10,117 nucleotides of DNA from Verrucomicrobiota bacterium (GTDB lineage Bacteria > Verrucomicrobiota > Verrucomicrobiia > Chthoniobacterales > UBA10450). Of this stretch, positions 1 through 5,745 are shown piece by piece. The position numbers were made by a program, and so were the translations under genes. Within the stretch, counting starts at the first letter, position 1, and each line of letters begins with the position of its first letter. The notes beneath the pieces were generated by a model, which was not told the DNA's origin, ran no database searches, and saw only the letters and a program-made list of their open reading frames with translations. The DNA lies in the NCBI GenBank assembly GCA_003219095.1, contig QHPM01000114.1, positions 1-10,117 on the forward strand, in the 5' to 3' direction.

Positions 1-1686
1 CAGGCCGAGCGCCAAACTAACCCGGGCCACGCTTTTGGGGCCGACACCAAATGGCAGGCGGAGTTTGAACACTCCTTTCCGTATCGCGAAACCCCCGATC
101 AACTGACCGCGATCATCGATACCAAGACCGACATGGAACAGCCGCAGCCCATGGATCGCTTGATTTGCGGCGACGTCGGCTTCGGCAAAACCGAGGTCGC
201 GATCCGGGCCGCTTTCAAGGCCGTAATGGACGGCAAACAAGTCGTAGTCCTGGCGCCTACCACCGTGCTGGCGCAACAGCATTTCGAAACTTTCGGGCAA
301 CGAATGTTGGATTACCCGATCCGGATCGAGATGCTGAGCCGGTTTCGGTCGCCGGCCGAGCAAAAGAAAATCTTACAACTATTGCGCGAAGGCGGGGTCG
401 ACATAGTCATCGGGACGCATCGCCTCATTTCCGGCGATGTTCTTTTTAAGGACCTCGGCCTCGTCGTGATCGACGAAGAACAGCGCTTCGGCGTTTTGCA
501 TAAGGAAAAATTCAAAGACCTGTTCAAGCTTGTCGATATCCTCACTCTTTCGGCCACACCGATTCCCCGCACCCTCTACCTCTCGTTAGTCGGCGTCAAA
601 GACATGTCGACCATCGAGACGCCGCCACAGAATCGGCTTCCGGTCGAAACCGTCGTCTCTGGATATGACGAGCGAATTATTCGAGATGCCATCAATCGCG
701 AGATGGAGCGGCAGGGGCAGGTCTTTTTTCTGCACAATCGCGTTCAATCGATCGAGAAAGTACGCAATCGCGTCGCTGAACTTTGTCCGAATGCGCGGGT
801 GGAACTTGGACACGGCCAGATGAATTCTGACGAATTGGAAGCGGTGATGCATCGCTTTGTCATGGGAAAGATCGATGTCTTGGTCTGTACCACCATCATC
901 GAGAGCGGTCTGGATATTCCAAACGCCAACACCATCATCATTGATCGCGCCGATCGCTTCGGCTTGGCTGATTTGTATCAACTGCGGGGGCGGGTCGGGC
1001 GTGCCGAGCACAAAGCGTACGCTTACCTTCTGCTGCCGCGCGAGCTCATGATGATCGGCACCGCCCGCAAACGAATCAACGCCATTAAACAATATAGCTC
1101 GCTCGGCGCCGGTTTTCGGGTTGCCATGCGCGACCTCGAGATCCGCGGCGCCGGTAGTATCCTCGGCACTGCTCAAAGTGGCCACATCATGGCGGTGGGT
1201 TTCGATCTCTATTGTCAGTTGCTCAAGCAGGCCGTCGCCCAAATTAAAGGACAAAAAGCGCGCTGGCGCCTCGAGGTAGAGTTGCGGCTCGATTTCGTCG
1301 CTACTAACGAAGCCGAATTTGTTCACGGCGACGCCCGCGTTTCCGCTTTTCTCCCCCGCAGCTACATCAACGATACCACCCTGCGCATTCAGGCTTATCG
1401 GCGGATCGCGGAAATCACCACTGCGGCACAATTGGATCGGCTGATCAAAGAATGGCGCGATCGCTTTGGCGCGTTCCCTGAGGCTGTGGAAAATCTTATT
1501 ACCCTGGATCGAATAAAACTCGCCGCCGCCAAACAGGAAATCACCAGGGTCGAAACGCGGGAGGACAAATTGATGTTGACGAGGCGCGGGGATTTTATAC
1601 TTGTCGCGGGCAGATTCCCTCGTTTAGTTGCCCCGGAAATCGAAAAGCGGCTGCAGGAAATTCTCGGGCTGCTTGGCAAACTCTGA
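1..1686 (+). CDS. mfd: Transcription-repair coupling factor Mfd (5'-truncated by window edge)
   Basis: This is the C-terminal 561 residues of Mfd, the SF2 translocase that removes stalled RNA polymerase from DNA lesions and recruits UvrABC. The reading frame is open from base 1, so the gene starts upstream; full-length Mfd is about 1150 residues, and the UvrB-like and polymerase-binding modules are missing here. Visible fragment numbering: the family signature FPYRETPDQ near residues 26-34, Walker A GDVGFGKTE at 58-66, DEEQ box at 158-161, SAT motif at 184-186, GLDIPNANT at 303-311, QLRGRVGR (motif VI) at 327-334, then the IRGAGSILGTAQSGHI segment typical of the RecG/Mfd translocation (TRG) region, and a C-terminal regulatory domain from about 420 to the TGA at 1684. 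An ATG at 133 lies inside the conserved core and is not the true start. The next gene begins 4 bp downstream, so the two are probably co-transcribed. Identification is very secure. Confidence 0.97.
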   Translation, partial: QAERQTNPGHAFGADTKWQAEFEHSFPYRETPDQLTAIIDTKTDMEQPQPMDRLICGDVGFGKTEVAIRAAFKAVMDGKQVVVLAPTTVLAQQHFETFGQRMLDYPIRIEMLSRFRSPAEQKKILQLLREGGVDIVIGTHRLISGDVLFKDLGLVVIDEEQRFGVLHKEKFKDLFKLVDILTLSATPIPRTLYLSLVGVKDMSTIETPPQNRLPVETVVSGYDERIIRDAINREMERQGQVFFLHNRVQSIEKVRNRVAELCPNARVELGHGQMNSDELEAVMHRFVMGKIDVLVCTTIIESGLDIPNANTIIIDRADRFGLADLYQLRGRVGRAEHKAYAYLLLPRELMMIGTARKRINAIKQYSSLGAGFRVAMRDLEIRGAGSILGTAQSGHIMAVGFDLYCQLLKQAVAQIKGQKARWRLEVELRLDFVATNEAEFVHGDARVSAFLPRSYINDTTLRIQAYRRIAEITTAAQLDRLIKEWRDRFGAFPEAVENLITLDRIKLAAAKQEITRVETREDKLMLTRRGDFILVAGRFPRLVAPEIEKRLQEILGLLGKL

Positions 1687-1690
1687 AACT

Positions 1691-2677
1691 ATGGTTCGTC
1701 CCCTCCTGGTTATATTGGTTACGGCAGCTCTGCTGTCGCTGTCATCGCTCTGTCGCGCAGCATTGGCGGCGGAACCCGAAGTGATTAATGGCATCGCTGC
1801 CGTCGTCAAAAGCAATGACACTACCGATGTCATTACCTATTCGGAAGTGCGGGTTTTGGCTGCCCCCAAGGAAAAACTATTACGCGAGCAATTCCGGGGC
1901 GAGGAGTTGCTCACAAAAATCCGAGAGGCCCGCGCCGCTGCCCTCAAGGATCTAATCGATCGCCAGCTCATCATTCAGGCATTCAAAAAAGAGGGCTTCC
2001 AGATTCCTGATCACTACCTCGATCAACGCGTCCAGGACATCATCCGCGAGAACTTCGGCGGCGATCGTAACACCTTTATCAAGACCCTTCAGGCGCAAAG
2101 CTACACTCTCGGAGAATTCAGAAAAATGGAGAGCGAAAGGATGATTGTGCAGGCGATGCGGCACAAGAATGTGGAACTCAATACCATCATCTCACCTAAC
2201 CGGATTCAGGATTACTATCGCAAACATGCTTCGGAGTTCACCAGCAAGGAACAGGTTAAATTGCGCATGATCATGATCCCAGCCGGCGCTTCCGATCCGG
2301 CGGGACAGAAGGCAATGGCGGAGGAGATACTGGGCAAGTTGGTTAACGGAGCCGAATTCGAGCGCATGGCGCAAATTTATTCCGAAGACAGCACCCGTGA
2401 TCTTGGCGGCGATTGGGGCTGGGTCGATCGCGGCACCTTGACAGCGCCGCTCGAGAAAGTCGCGTTCAACTTGCGACCCGGAAAAGTCAGCAACATCATT
2501 CAGCTAGGCGGCAACTATTACATTCTCAAAGTCGAAGATAGACGCGGCGGCGTCACCCGCTCCTTCGCCGAAGTACGTGAAGAGATTGAGAAAAAACTGG
2601 TCGCGGAAGAAGCCCACGCCAAGCAGGAACGCTGGCTGGCTAGCCTGCGCCAAAAAGCCTACATCAAAATGTACTGA
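1691..2677 (+). CDS. SurA/PpiC-type periplasmic peptidyl-prolyl cis-trans isomerase
   Basis: The 328-residue protein resembles SurA/PrsA-type parvulin chaperones, which assist folding of exported and outer-membrane proteins. It begins with a signal peptide: MVRP, a hydrophobic stretch at about 5-20, and a likely cleavage after ALAA (residue 27). A helical SurA_N-like chaperone region spans about 75-185, with the typical pattern of LIDRQLIIQAFKKEGF and a downstream YYRKHASEF helix. A single parvulin (PpiC) domain follows at about 187-283, with FERMAQIYSED, GGDWGWVDRGTL and KVSNIIQLGGNYYILKV as family-like segments. E. coli SurA has two parvulin domains; this protein has one. The start at 1691 is preferred because it gives the signal peptide directly. 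The frame is open back to 1628, but that extension overlaps mfd and would bury the signal. The Shine-Dalgarno sequence is weak. It sits 4 bp after mfd, suggesting translational coupling. The family is secure; the exact ortholog name is not. Confidence 0.9.
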   Translation: MVRPLLVILVTAALLSLSSLCRAALAAEPEVINGIAAVVKSNDTTDVITYSEVRVLAAPKEKLLREQFRGEELLTKIREARAAALKDLIDRQLIIQAFKKEGFQIPDHYLDQRVQDIIRENFGGDRNTFIKTLQAQSYTLGEFRKMESERMIVQAMRHKNVELNTIISPNRIQDYYRKHASEFTSKEQVKLRMIMIPAGASDPAGQKAMAEEILGKLVNGAEFERMAQIYSEDSTRDLGGDWGWVDRGTLTAPLEKVAFNLRPGKVSNIIQLGGNYYILKVEDRRGGVTRSFAEVREEIEKKLVAEEAHAKQERWLASLRQKAYIKMY

Positions 2678-2686
2678 AGATAAAAG

Positions 2687-2733
2687 ACCCTTACCCTTAG
2701 GGAGAGGCGGACGGCGGAGCCGCCGGTGAGGGT
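2687..2733. repeat. Palindromic REP-like element downstream of the PPIase gene
   Basis: A nested inverted repeat. The outer arms ACCCTTACC (2687-2695) and GGTGAGGGT (2725-2733) pair with one G-T. The inner perfect palindrome is CGGCGG-AG-CCGCCG (2712-2725). It starts 9 bp after the stop codon. There is no T-run after it, so it is a poor candidate for an intrinsic terminator and looks more like a REP-type intergenic repeat, though it could stabilise the 3' end of the mfd-PPIase transcript. Confidence 0.6.
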
Positions 2734-2773
2734 TGATGTTTGAGGTTTGATGTCAACCTTGAGCGTTCGCTGC

Positions 2774-2806
2774 CTGCGACGCCGTAGTCTCGGCGAAGGC
2801 GGGTCA
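2774..2806. repeat. Dispersed GAAGGCGGGTCA repeat, copy 1
   Basis: This stretch shares CTGC, GCCGTA and the 12-mer GAAGGCGGGTCA, in the same order and nearly the same spacing, with 5693-5724. Copy 1 is 33 nt and copy 2 is 32 nt, and they differ in the middle. Both lie in non-coding spacers, which suggests a dispersed intergenic repeat family. The following bases to about 2853 are rich in TCACT/TTCTC words (for example TCACTTCTC at 2818-2826), which recur inside pdxA at 3477-3485. Confidence 0.6.
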
Positions 2807-2894
2807 CTGATCACGATTCACTTCTCGCGTCTGATTTCTCACTTGCTAATCAGCGCTCCATTGCGCAGGACCGGAACATCCGAGACAATGCGCG

Positions 2895-3800
2895 ATGCCT
2901 CTTCGTATCGGAATCACCCTGGGCGATCCTGCGGGAATAGGACCGGAAATTATCCGCTCAGCGCTCGAGTCCGGCAAGCTAGCGAACGATGTCGACTATA
3001 AAGTAATCGGCCAGGTCGGCGCGGCGGTTGCGGGTACTCCATCGTCCGATTCCGCCCGGGCTGCATTCGCCGCCCTGGAAGAAGCGGTTTCCCTCGCCAA
3101 TTCCGGCGAAATCGACGCTATCGTTACCGGCCCGATTCACAAAGCGCGGATGGCCGAGATAGGATTCGAATTTCCTGGTCAGACCGAATTTTTCGCGGCG
3201 CGCTCTGGCACGACAAACTACGCCATGCTCCTGACCGGAGGCGCCATCACCGTCGCGCTCGTCACAACTCATGTGCCACTGCGCAAAGTTCCCGGCTTGC
3301 TCAACACTTCTGAAATCGTCCGCGTCGGGAAGCTACTCGACGATTTCCTGCGCCGTCGCGGAAAAGCCGTTACCCGCATTGCGGTTGCCGGTTTAAATCC
3401 GCATGCCGGCGAGTCCGGAAAAATCGGCCGCGAAGAAATCGAAATCATCGCTCCCGCCGTCGCCGAATTAAACCAATCACTTCTCACTAATGCCAGTCCG
3501 GCTCGGACTCACCAATCACCTTCTCATTTCACCGGCCCCCATCCCCCTGACACGCTCTTCTTCCACCTCGCTAACGAGAAATGGGACGCTGCCCTCTGCA
3601 TGTATCACGACCAAGGTTTGATTCCGCTGAAACTGCATGCCTTCCATTCCGGCGTAAACGTTACCCTCGGCCTTCCTTTTCCGCGCACCAGCCCCGATCA
3701 CGGCACCGCGTTCGATATCGCGGGTAAAGGCATCGCGCGCTCCGACAGCATGATTGCGGCGGTCAATCTGGCCGTGGAACTCACGCAGAAAAACACTTAG
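2895..3800 (+). CDS. pdxA: 4-hydroxythreonine-4-phosphate dehydrogenase PdxA (compact form)
   Basis: PdxA oxidises 4-phosphohydroxy-L-threonine with NAD(P)+ in the DXP-dependent pathway to pyridoxal 5'-phosphate, in the cytoplasm as a dimer. The 301-residue product shows GITLGDPAGIGPEI at 6-19, TGPIHK at 78-83, FPGQTEF at 93-99, TTHVPLR at 124-130, LNPHAGESG at 167-175, MYHDQGLIPLK at 236-246 and TSPDHGTAFDIAGKG at 265-279. The three divalent-metal histidines of E. coli PdxA (His166, His211, His266) correspond to His126, His170 and His238. Compared with E. coli (329 aa), about 40 residues are missing before the first ligand, in the loop after VIGQ. About 13 extra residues lie between ligands two and three (68 apart here, 55 in E. 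coli), within 194-211, in a Ser/Thr/His-rich segment encoded by repeat-like DNA. The start at 2895 places the conserved N-terminal strand correctly; GAGAC at 2882-2886 is only a weak ribosome-binding site. It is probably its own transcription unit. Confidence 0.95.
   Translation: MPLRIGITLGDPAGIGPEIIRSALESGKLANDVDYKVIGQVGAAVAGTPSSDSARAAFAALEEAVSLANSGEIDAIVTGPIHKARMAEIGFEFPGQTEFFAARSGTTNYAMLLTGGAITVALVTTHVPLRKVPGLLNTSEIVRVGKLLDDFLRRRGKAVTRIAVAGLNPHAGESGKIGREEIEIIAPAVAELNQSLLTNASPARTHQSPSHFTGPHPPDTLFFHLANEKWDAALCMYHDQGLIPLKLHAFHSGVNVTLGLPFPRTSPDHGTAFDIAGKGIARSDSMIAAVNLAVELTQKNT
3472..3526. repeat. In-frame palindromic repeat insertion within pdxA
   Basis: Inside the pdxA frame, ACCAATCACTTCTCA (3472-3486) recurs as ACCAATCACCTTCTCA (3511-3526), identical except for one added C. 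Between the copies is a perfect hairpin, AGTCCG-gct-CGGACT (3495-3509). The core TGCCAGTCC (3491-3499) also occurs in the downstream spacer at 3899-3907, again as the left arm of a hairpin. The encoded residues (about 193-211) fall where PdxA has about 13 more residues than the E. coli enzyme. That an element inserted here is an inference; the repeats are directly visible. Confidence 0.55.
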
Positions 3801-3806
3801 CCATGT

Positions 3807-3828
3807 TTGCCCACGCGAAACACACGAA
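3807..3828 (+). repeat. TTGCCCACG...CACGAA repeat, left copy
   Basis: A 22-nt stretch just after the pdxA stop reads TTGCCCACG, then CGAAACACACGAA. Its reverse complement recurs, with two single-base gaps and one mismatch, at 4159-4178. The two inverted copies bracket almost the whole pdxA-permease spacer. Confidence 0.55.
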
Positions 3829-3839
3829 TCAAGTCGTGG

Positions 3840-3858
3840 CACAGGCGTCTTGCCTGTG
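3840..3858. repeat. Hairpin repeat CACAGGC/GCCTGTG
   Basis: A perfect 7-bp inverted repeat with a 5-nt loop (GTCTT), 39 bp after pdxA. It is the first of three successive short hairpins in this spacer. Translated, it gives QASCLW- or GTGVLPV-like peptides, which I recognise as typical of repeat-derived false ORFs in Verrucomicrobiota and Planctomycetota annotations. Confidence 0.6.
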
Positions 3859-3863
3859 GGGCC

Positions 3864-3885
3864 AACCCCGAAGGCTTTCGGGGTT
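3864..3885. repeat. Hairpin repeat AACCCCGAA/TTCGGGGTT
   Basis: A perfect 9-bp stem with a 4-nt loop (GGCT), the strongest simple hairpin in the spacer. It is followed by GATTCTGACATTTTG rather than a clean T-run, so a role in terminating pdxA transcription is possible but not well supported. Confidence 0.6.
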
Positions 3886-3901
3886 GATTCTGACATTTTG
3901 C

Positions 3902-3918
3902 CAGTCCTTTCGGGACTG
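3902..3918. repeat. Hairpin repeat CAGTCC/GGACTG
   Basis: A 6-bp perfect stem around TTTCG. The preceding bases extend the match TGCCAGTCC (3899-3907) with the palindrome inside pdxA at 3491-3499, which suggests the two belong to one repeat family. Confidence 0.5.
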
Positions 3919-3982
3919 CCGCGCTCTGGCCTCCGAGCCGGAAGCCGGGCTGCCAATGTCCGGGCCTTCAAGCCCCTTCCTC

Positions 3983-4077
3983 TGTCATTCCAAGCGAAGC
4001 CGAGGAATCTCTAGTTTTATTCTGAACCGTATCACAATCGATCGGTAAGAGATGTCTCGACTCCGCTCGACATGACA
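3983..4077. repeat. Inverted-repeat element with TGTCAT...ATGACA ends
   Basis: The 30-nt left end (3983-4012) and the reverse complement of the 30-nt right end (4048-4077) agree at 23 of 30 positions. Both outer ends (TGTCAT) and both inner ends (ATCTCT) match exactly. The 35-bp middle has no coding potential. The size (95 bp), long imperfect terminal inverted repeats and lack of an ORF resemble a miniature, non-autonomous repeat. No flanking target duplication was found by eye. Confidence 0.6.
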
Positions 4078-4158
4078 ATATTAGCAATTACAACCTGCTG
4101 CGACGAACTGGCTGTCGCGATCTTGCCCACGATTCGGCCTTTTTCATTTTCGTGTCCT

Positions 4159-4178
4159 TTCGGGTGTTCCGTGGGCAA
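4159..4178 (-). repeat. TTGCCCACG...CCGAA repeat, right (inverted) copy
   Basis: The reverse complement of this 20-nt stretch matches 3807-3828 (TTGCCCACG, GAA, CAC and CGAA shared in order). It ends 9 bp before the ATG of the following permease gene and so covers the place where a ribosome-binding site would be expected. Confidence 0.55.
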
Positions 4179-4187
4179 CTTCTTAAG

Positions 4188-4997
4188 ATGAACCTTGCCA
4201 AGTACGTTAGCGTTTTTAATATCGGCCTCCAGAATACTTTCGTTTACCGCTGGAACTACTTTCTACGCGCCCTTTTCGGTTTAATCCCGCTTGCCGGCAC
4301 GGTCTTTCTCTGGCGCGCCATCTTTCAAGAGCCGGGCGGCAAAGGTTTTGGCGGCTACGATTACGGCTCGATGATCTACTATTATTTGCTAACGATTCTG
4401 GTCTCCAACCTCGTCACTCCGACCGAGGACGACTGGCAGATCGCCGCCGACATTCGCGAAGGTCAGATTAATTCCTTCCTGACCAAACCGCTGAACTATC
4501 TCGGCTATCGGACCGGCATTTTTCTCGCTGGGCGCTTGGTTTATACGGCTGTCACGATTATCCCAATCGCGCTAATCTTTTTCTACTTCCGAAACTACCT
4601 TCAACTGCCATCAAGCGTAGTTACTTACCTCCTGGCGATTACTTCACTCATTCTGGCTGCGTTTATTCAGTTTTTCATCACCTACTCACTAGCCATGATG
4701 GCGTTCTGGATACTCGAAATCTCGACCATCGTCTTCATCGTCTACTCGTTCGAGTACTTCCTCGGTGGCCAGATGTTTCCGGTCGATATTATGCCAATCG
4801 GCGTGCAAGCAGTAATGAAATGGCTGCCATTCTACTACGAACTATTTTGCCCGATCGCAATCTTTCTCGGCCGTCTGCAAGGCGCGGAACTGGTTCAGGC
4901 GCTGGCTATCCAGTTATGCTGGCTAGTTGTCACTTGGGCCGTCGCCCAATTCATGTGGAAACGCGGCCTCGGTCATTACCAGGCCGTGGGCGGGTAA
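4188..4997 (+). CDS. ABC-2 type export permease, COG4587-like
   Basis: This 269-residue integral membrane protein is an ABC-2 type permease subunit. Hydrophobic segments lie at about 25-45, 61-77, 112-134, 143-165, 168-190 and 236-257, giving roughly six membrane spans. Family-like features are an N-terminal YRWNYFLR, a cytosolic coupling-helix region DDWQIAADIREGQINSFL at 81-98, a GGQMFPVDIMP segment at 193-203, and the C-terminal KRGLGHYQAVGG. This type normally works with a second permease of the COG3694/DUF990 kind and a separate ATPase; the likely partner is at 9126-9920. The substrate is unknown. The ATG at 4188 is preferred over an upstream GTG at 4152, because that extension would be encoded by the repeat at 4159-4178. 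No clear Shine-Dalgarno sequence is seen. It converges on the rhodanese gene with a 53-bp gap. Confidence 0.85.
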   Translation: MNLAKYVSVFNIGLQNTFVYRWNYFLRALFGLIPLAGTVFLWRAIFQEPGGKGFGGYDYGSMIYYYLLTILVSNLVTPTEDDWQIAADIREGQINSFLTKPLNYLGYRTGIFLAGRLVYTAVTIIPIALIFFYFRNYLQLPSSVVTYLLAITSLILAAFIQFFITYSLAMMAFWILEISTIVFIVYSFEYFLGGQMFPVDIMPIGVQAVMKWLPFYYELFCPIAIFLGRLQGAELVQALAIQLCWLVVTWAVAQFMWKRGLGHYQAVGG

Positions 4998-5050
4998 CTT
5001 AGATTCGCTAGTGTATTCCGCGGTTAACTCGACACGCCACGACGCTCTGG

Positions 5051-5416
5051 TTATTTTGTCACAGGCAATCCTGCCGCTTTCCAAGCCTTGAAGCCGCCGG
5101 CCATTGATTTTACGTTTTTGTAGCCCATCCGCTGCAGGCTTTCGGCGGCGAGGGCGGAGCGGCCACCGCCGCCGCAATGAGTTATGATTGGCGTTGAAAG
5201 GTCCGGCACGGCTTCTTCGATCTCCAGTTCCACCGTCCCGCGACTGAAGTTTTTCGCAACGGGGATATGATCTTCCTGCCATTCATCGGCATCGCGCACG
5301 TCGATAAGCAAGGTGTCGCCGCGTTTCAGCGCGGCCGCGGTTTCTTGCGGGGAAATCTCCTGAATATTCTTCTTCGCCTCAGCGACGAGGTTTTCGAATC
5401 GAGCGTGCTCAGCCAC
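5051..5416 (-). CDS. Single-domain rhodanese-like sulfurtransferase
   Basis: A 121-residue cytoplasmic protein with one rhodanese domain. It shows ISPQETAAAL at 21-30, LLIDVRDADEWQEDHIP at 36-52, and the active-site loop HCGGGGRS with Cys81 as the presumed persulfide carrier and Arg86 closing the six-residue loop. It ends in MAGGFKAWKAAGLPVTK. Such proteins transfer sulfane sulfur to acceptors such as thioredoxin or cyanide; the acceptor here is unknown. The loop is unusually glycine-rich. Translation most likely starts at GTG (5416). No in-frame ATG exists between it and an upstream stop near 5479, and the upstream bases belong to repeat DNA. No Shine-Dalgarno sequence is visible. It is the last gene on the minus strand after the MacB-type permease, but the 329-bp repeat-filled gap makes co-transcription uncertain. 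Confidence 0.9.
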   Translation of the reverse strand: MAEHARFENLVAEAKKNIQEISPQETAAALKRGDTLLIDVRDADEWQEDHIPVAKNFSRGTVELEIEEAVPDLSTPIITHCGGGGRSALAAESLQRMGYKNVKSMAGGFKAWKAAGLPVTK

Positions 5417-5745
5417 GAAGTAACGATGAACGACGAAGCACGAATGTCGAATGCCGAAAGAATGACGAAATCCGAATTATGAGGCGACCCTGACGGTCGA
5501 ATTTTTGATCGAGTCCCACTTTCCGTCAGTCTTTTGTGAAACTTAAACGCCCTCACTTCAATCGTCTCGCAAACCCACTCCCGTTCCCTCACTGGCGCTG
5601 CGCGACCATCTTTCTCCGCGGGAGAGAGGAGGAGAAGCGGACGCGCTAGCGACTTTGGTCATTTGAACCTTCGGATTTCCTTCGTCATTCGGCTGCCGCG
5701 CCGTAACGTAGTGAAGGCGGGTCATTCGTCATTTGCGCCGTTACA
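5417..5745. repeat. Repeat-filled spacer between MacB-type permease and rhodanese genes
   Basis: No credible gene lies in this 329-bp spacer. It holds short dispersed repeats. The word family TTCGGATTTC...TTCGGC appears on the minus strand at 5449-5476 and inverted, on the plus strand, at 5670-5693, bracketing about 190 bp. A GACC/GGTC hairpin lies near 5485-5497, a TCTCC/GGAGA hairpin at 5613-5625, and the GAAGGCGGGTCA repeat at 5693-5724. An 88-codon open frame across part of it translates to low-complexity repeat sequence and is not accepted as a gene. Confidence 0.55.
5693..5724. repeat. Dispersed GAAGGCGGGTCA repeat, copy 2
   Basis: It matches copy 1 at 2774-2806 in CTGC, GCCGTA and GAAGGCGGGTCA, in the same orientation on the plus strand. 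It lies 21 bp beyond the stop codon of the MacB-type permease gene, that is, on the 3' side of that minus-strand gene. Confidence 0.6.

Noticed and set aside
586..1431. 281-codon open frame on the minus strand opposite mfd
   Set aside because: It lies wholly antisense to the highly conserved Mfd helicase core, has no recognisable motif and is explained by the codon bias of the plus-strand gene.
3754..4048. Two overlapping plus-strand open frames (ending 4014 and 4048) after pdxA
   Set aside because: They translate hairpin repeats and give the QASCLW/GTGVLPV-type peptides typical of repeat-derived false annotations. No ribosome-binding site, and no protein-like composition.
4152..4187. Upstream GTG start for the first ABC-2 permease
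   Set aside because: The 12 extra residues are encoded mainly by the repeat at 4159-4178, and the family normally begins close to MNLAKYVSVF.
3801..4187. Possible CRISPR array or small RNA cluster in the repeat-rich spacer
   Set aside because: The repeats are different from one another, with no regular repeat-spacer periodicity, and no cas genes are present.
5326..5592. 88-codon minus-strand open frame upstream of and overlapping the rhodanese gene
   Set aside because: Its sequence comes from the spacer repeats, and it overlaps the rhodanese coding start in another frame.
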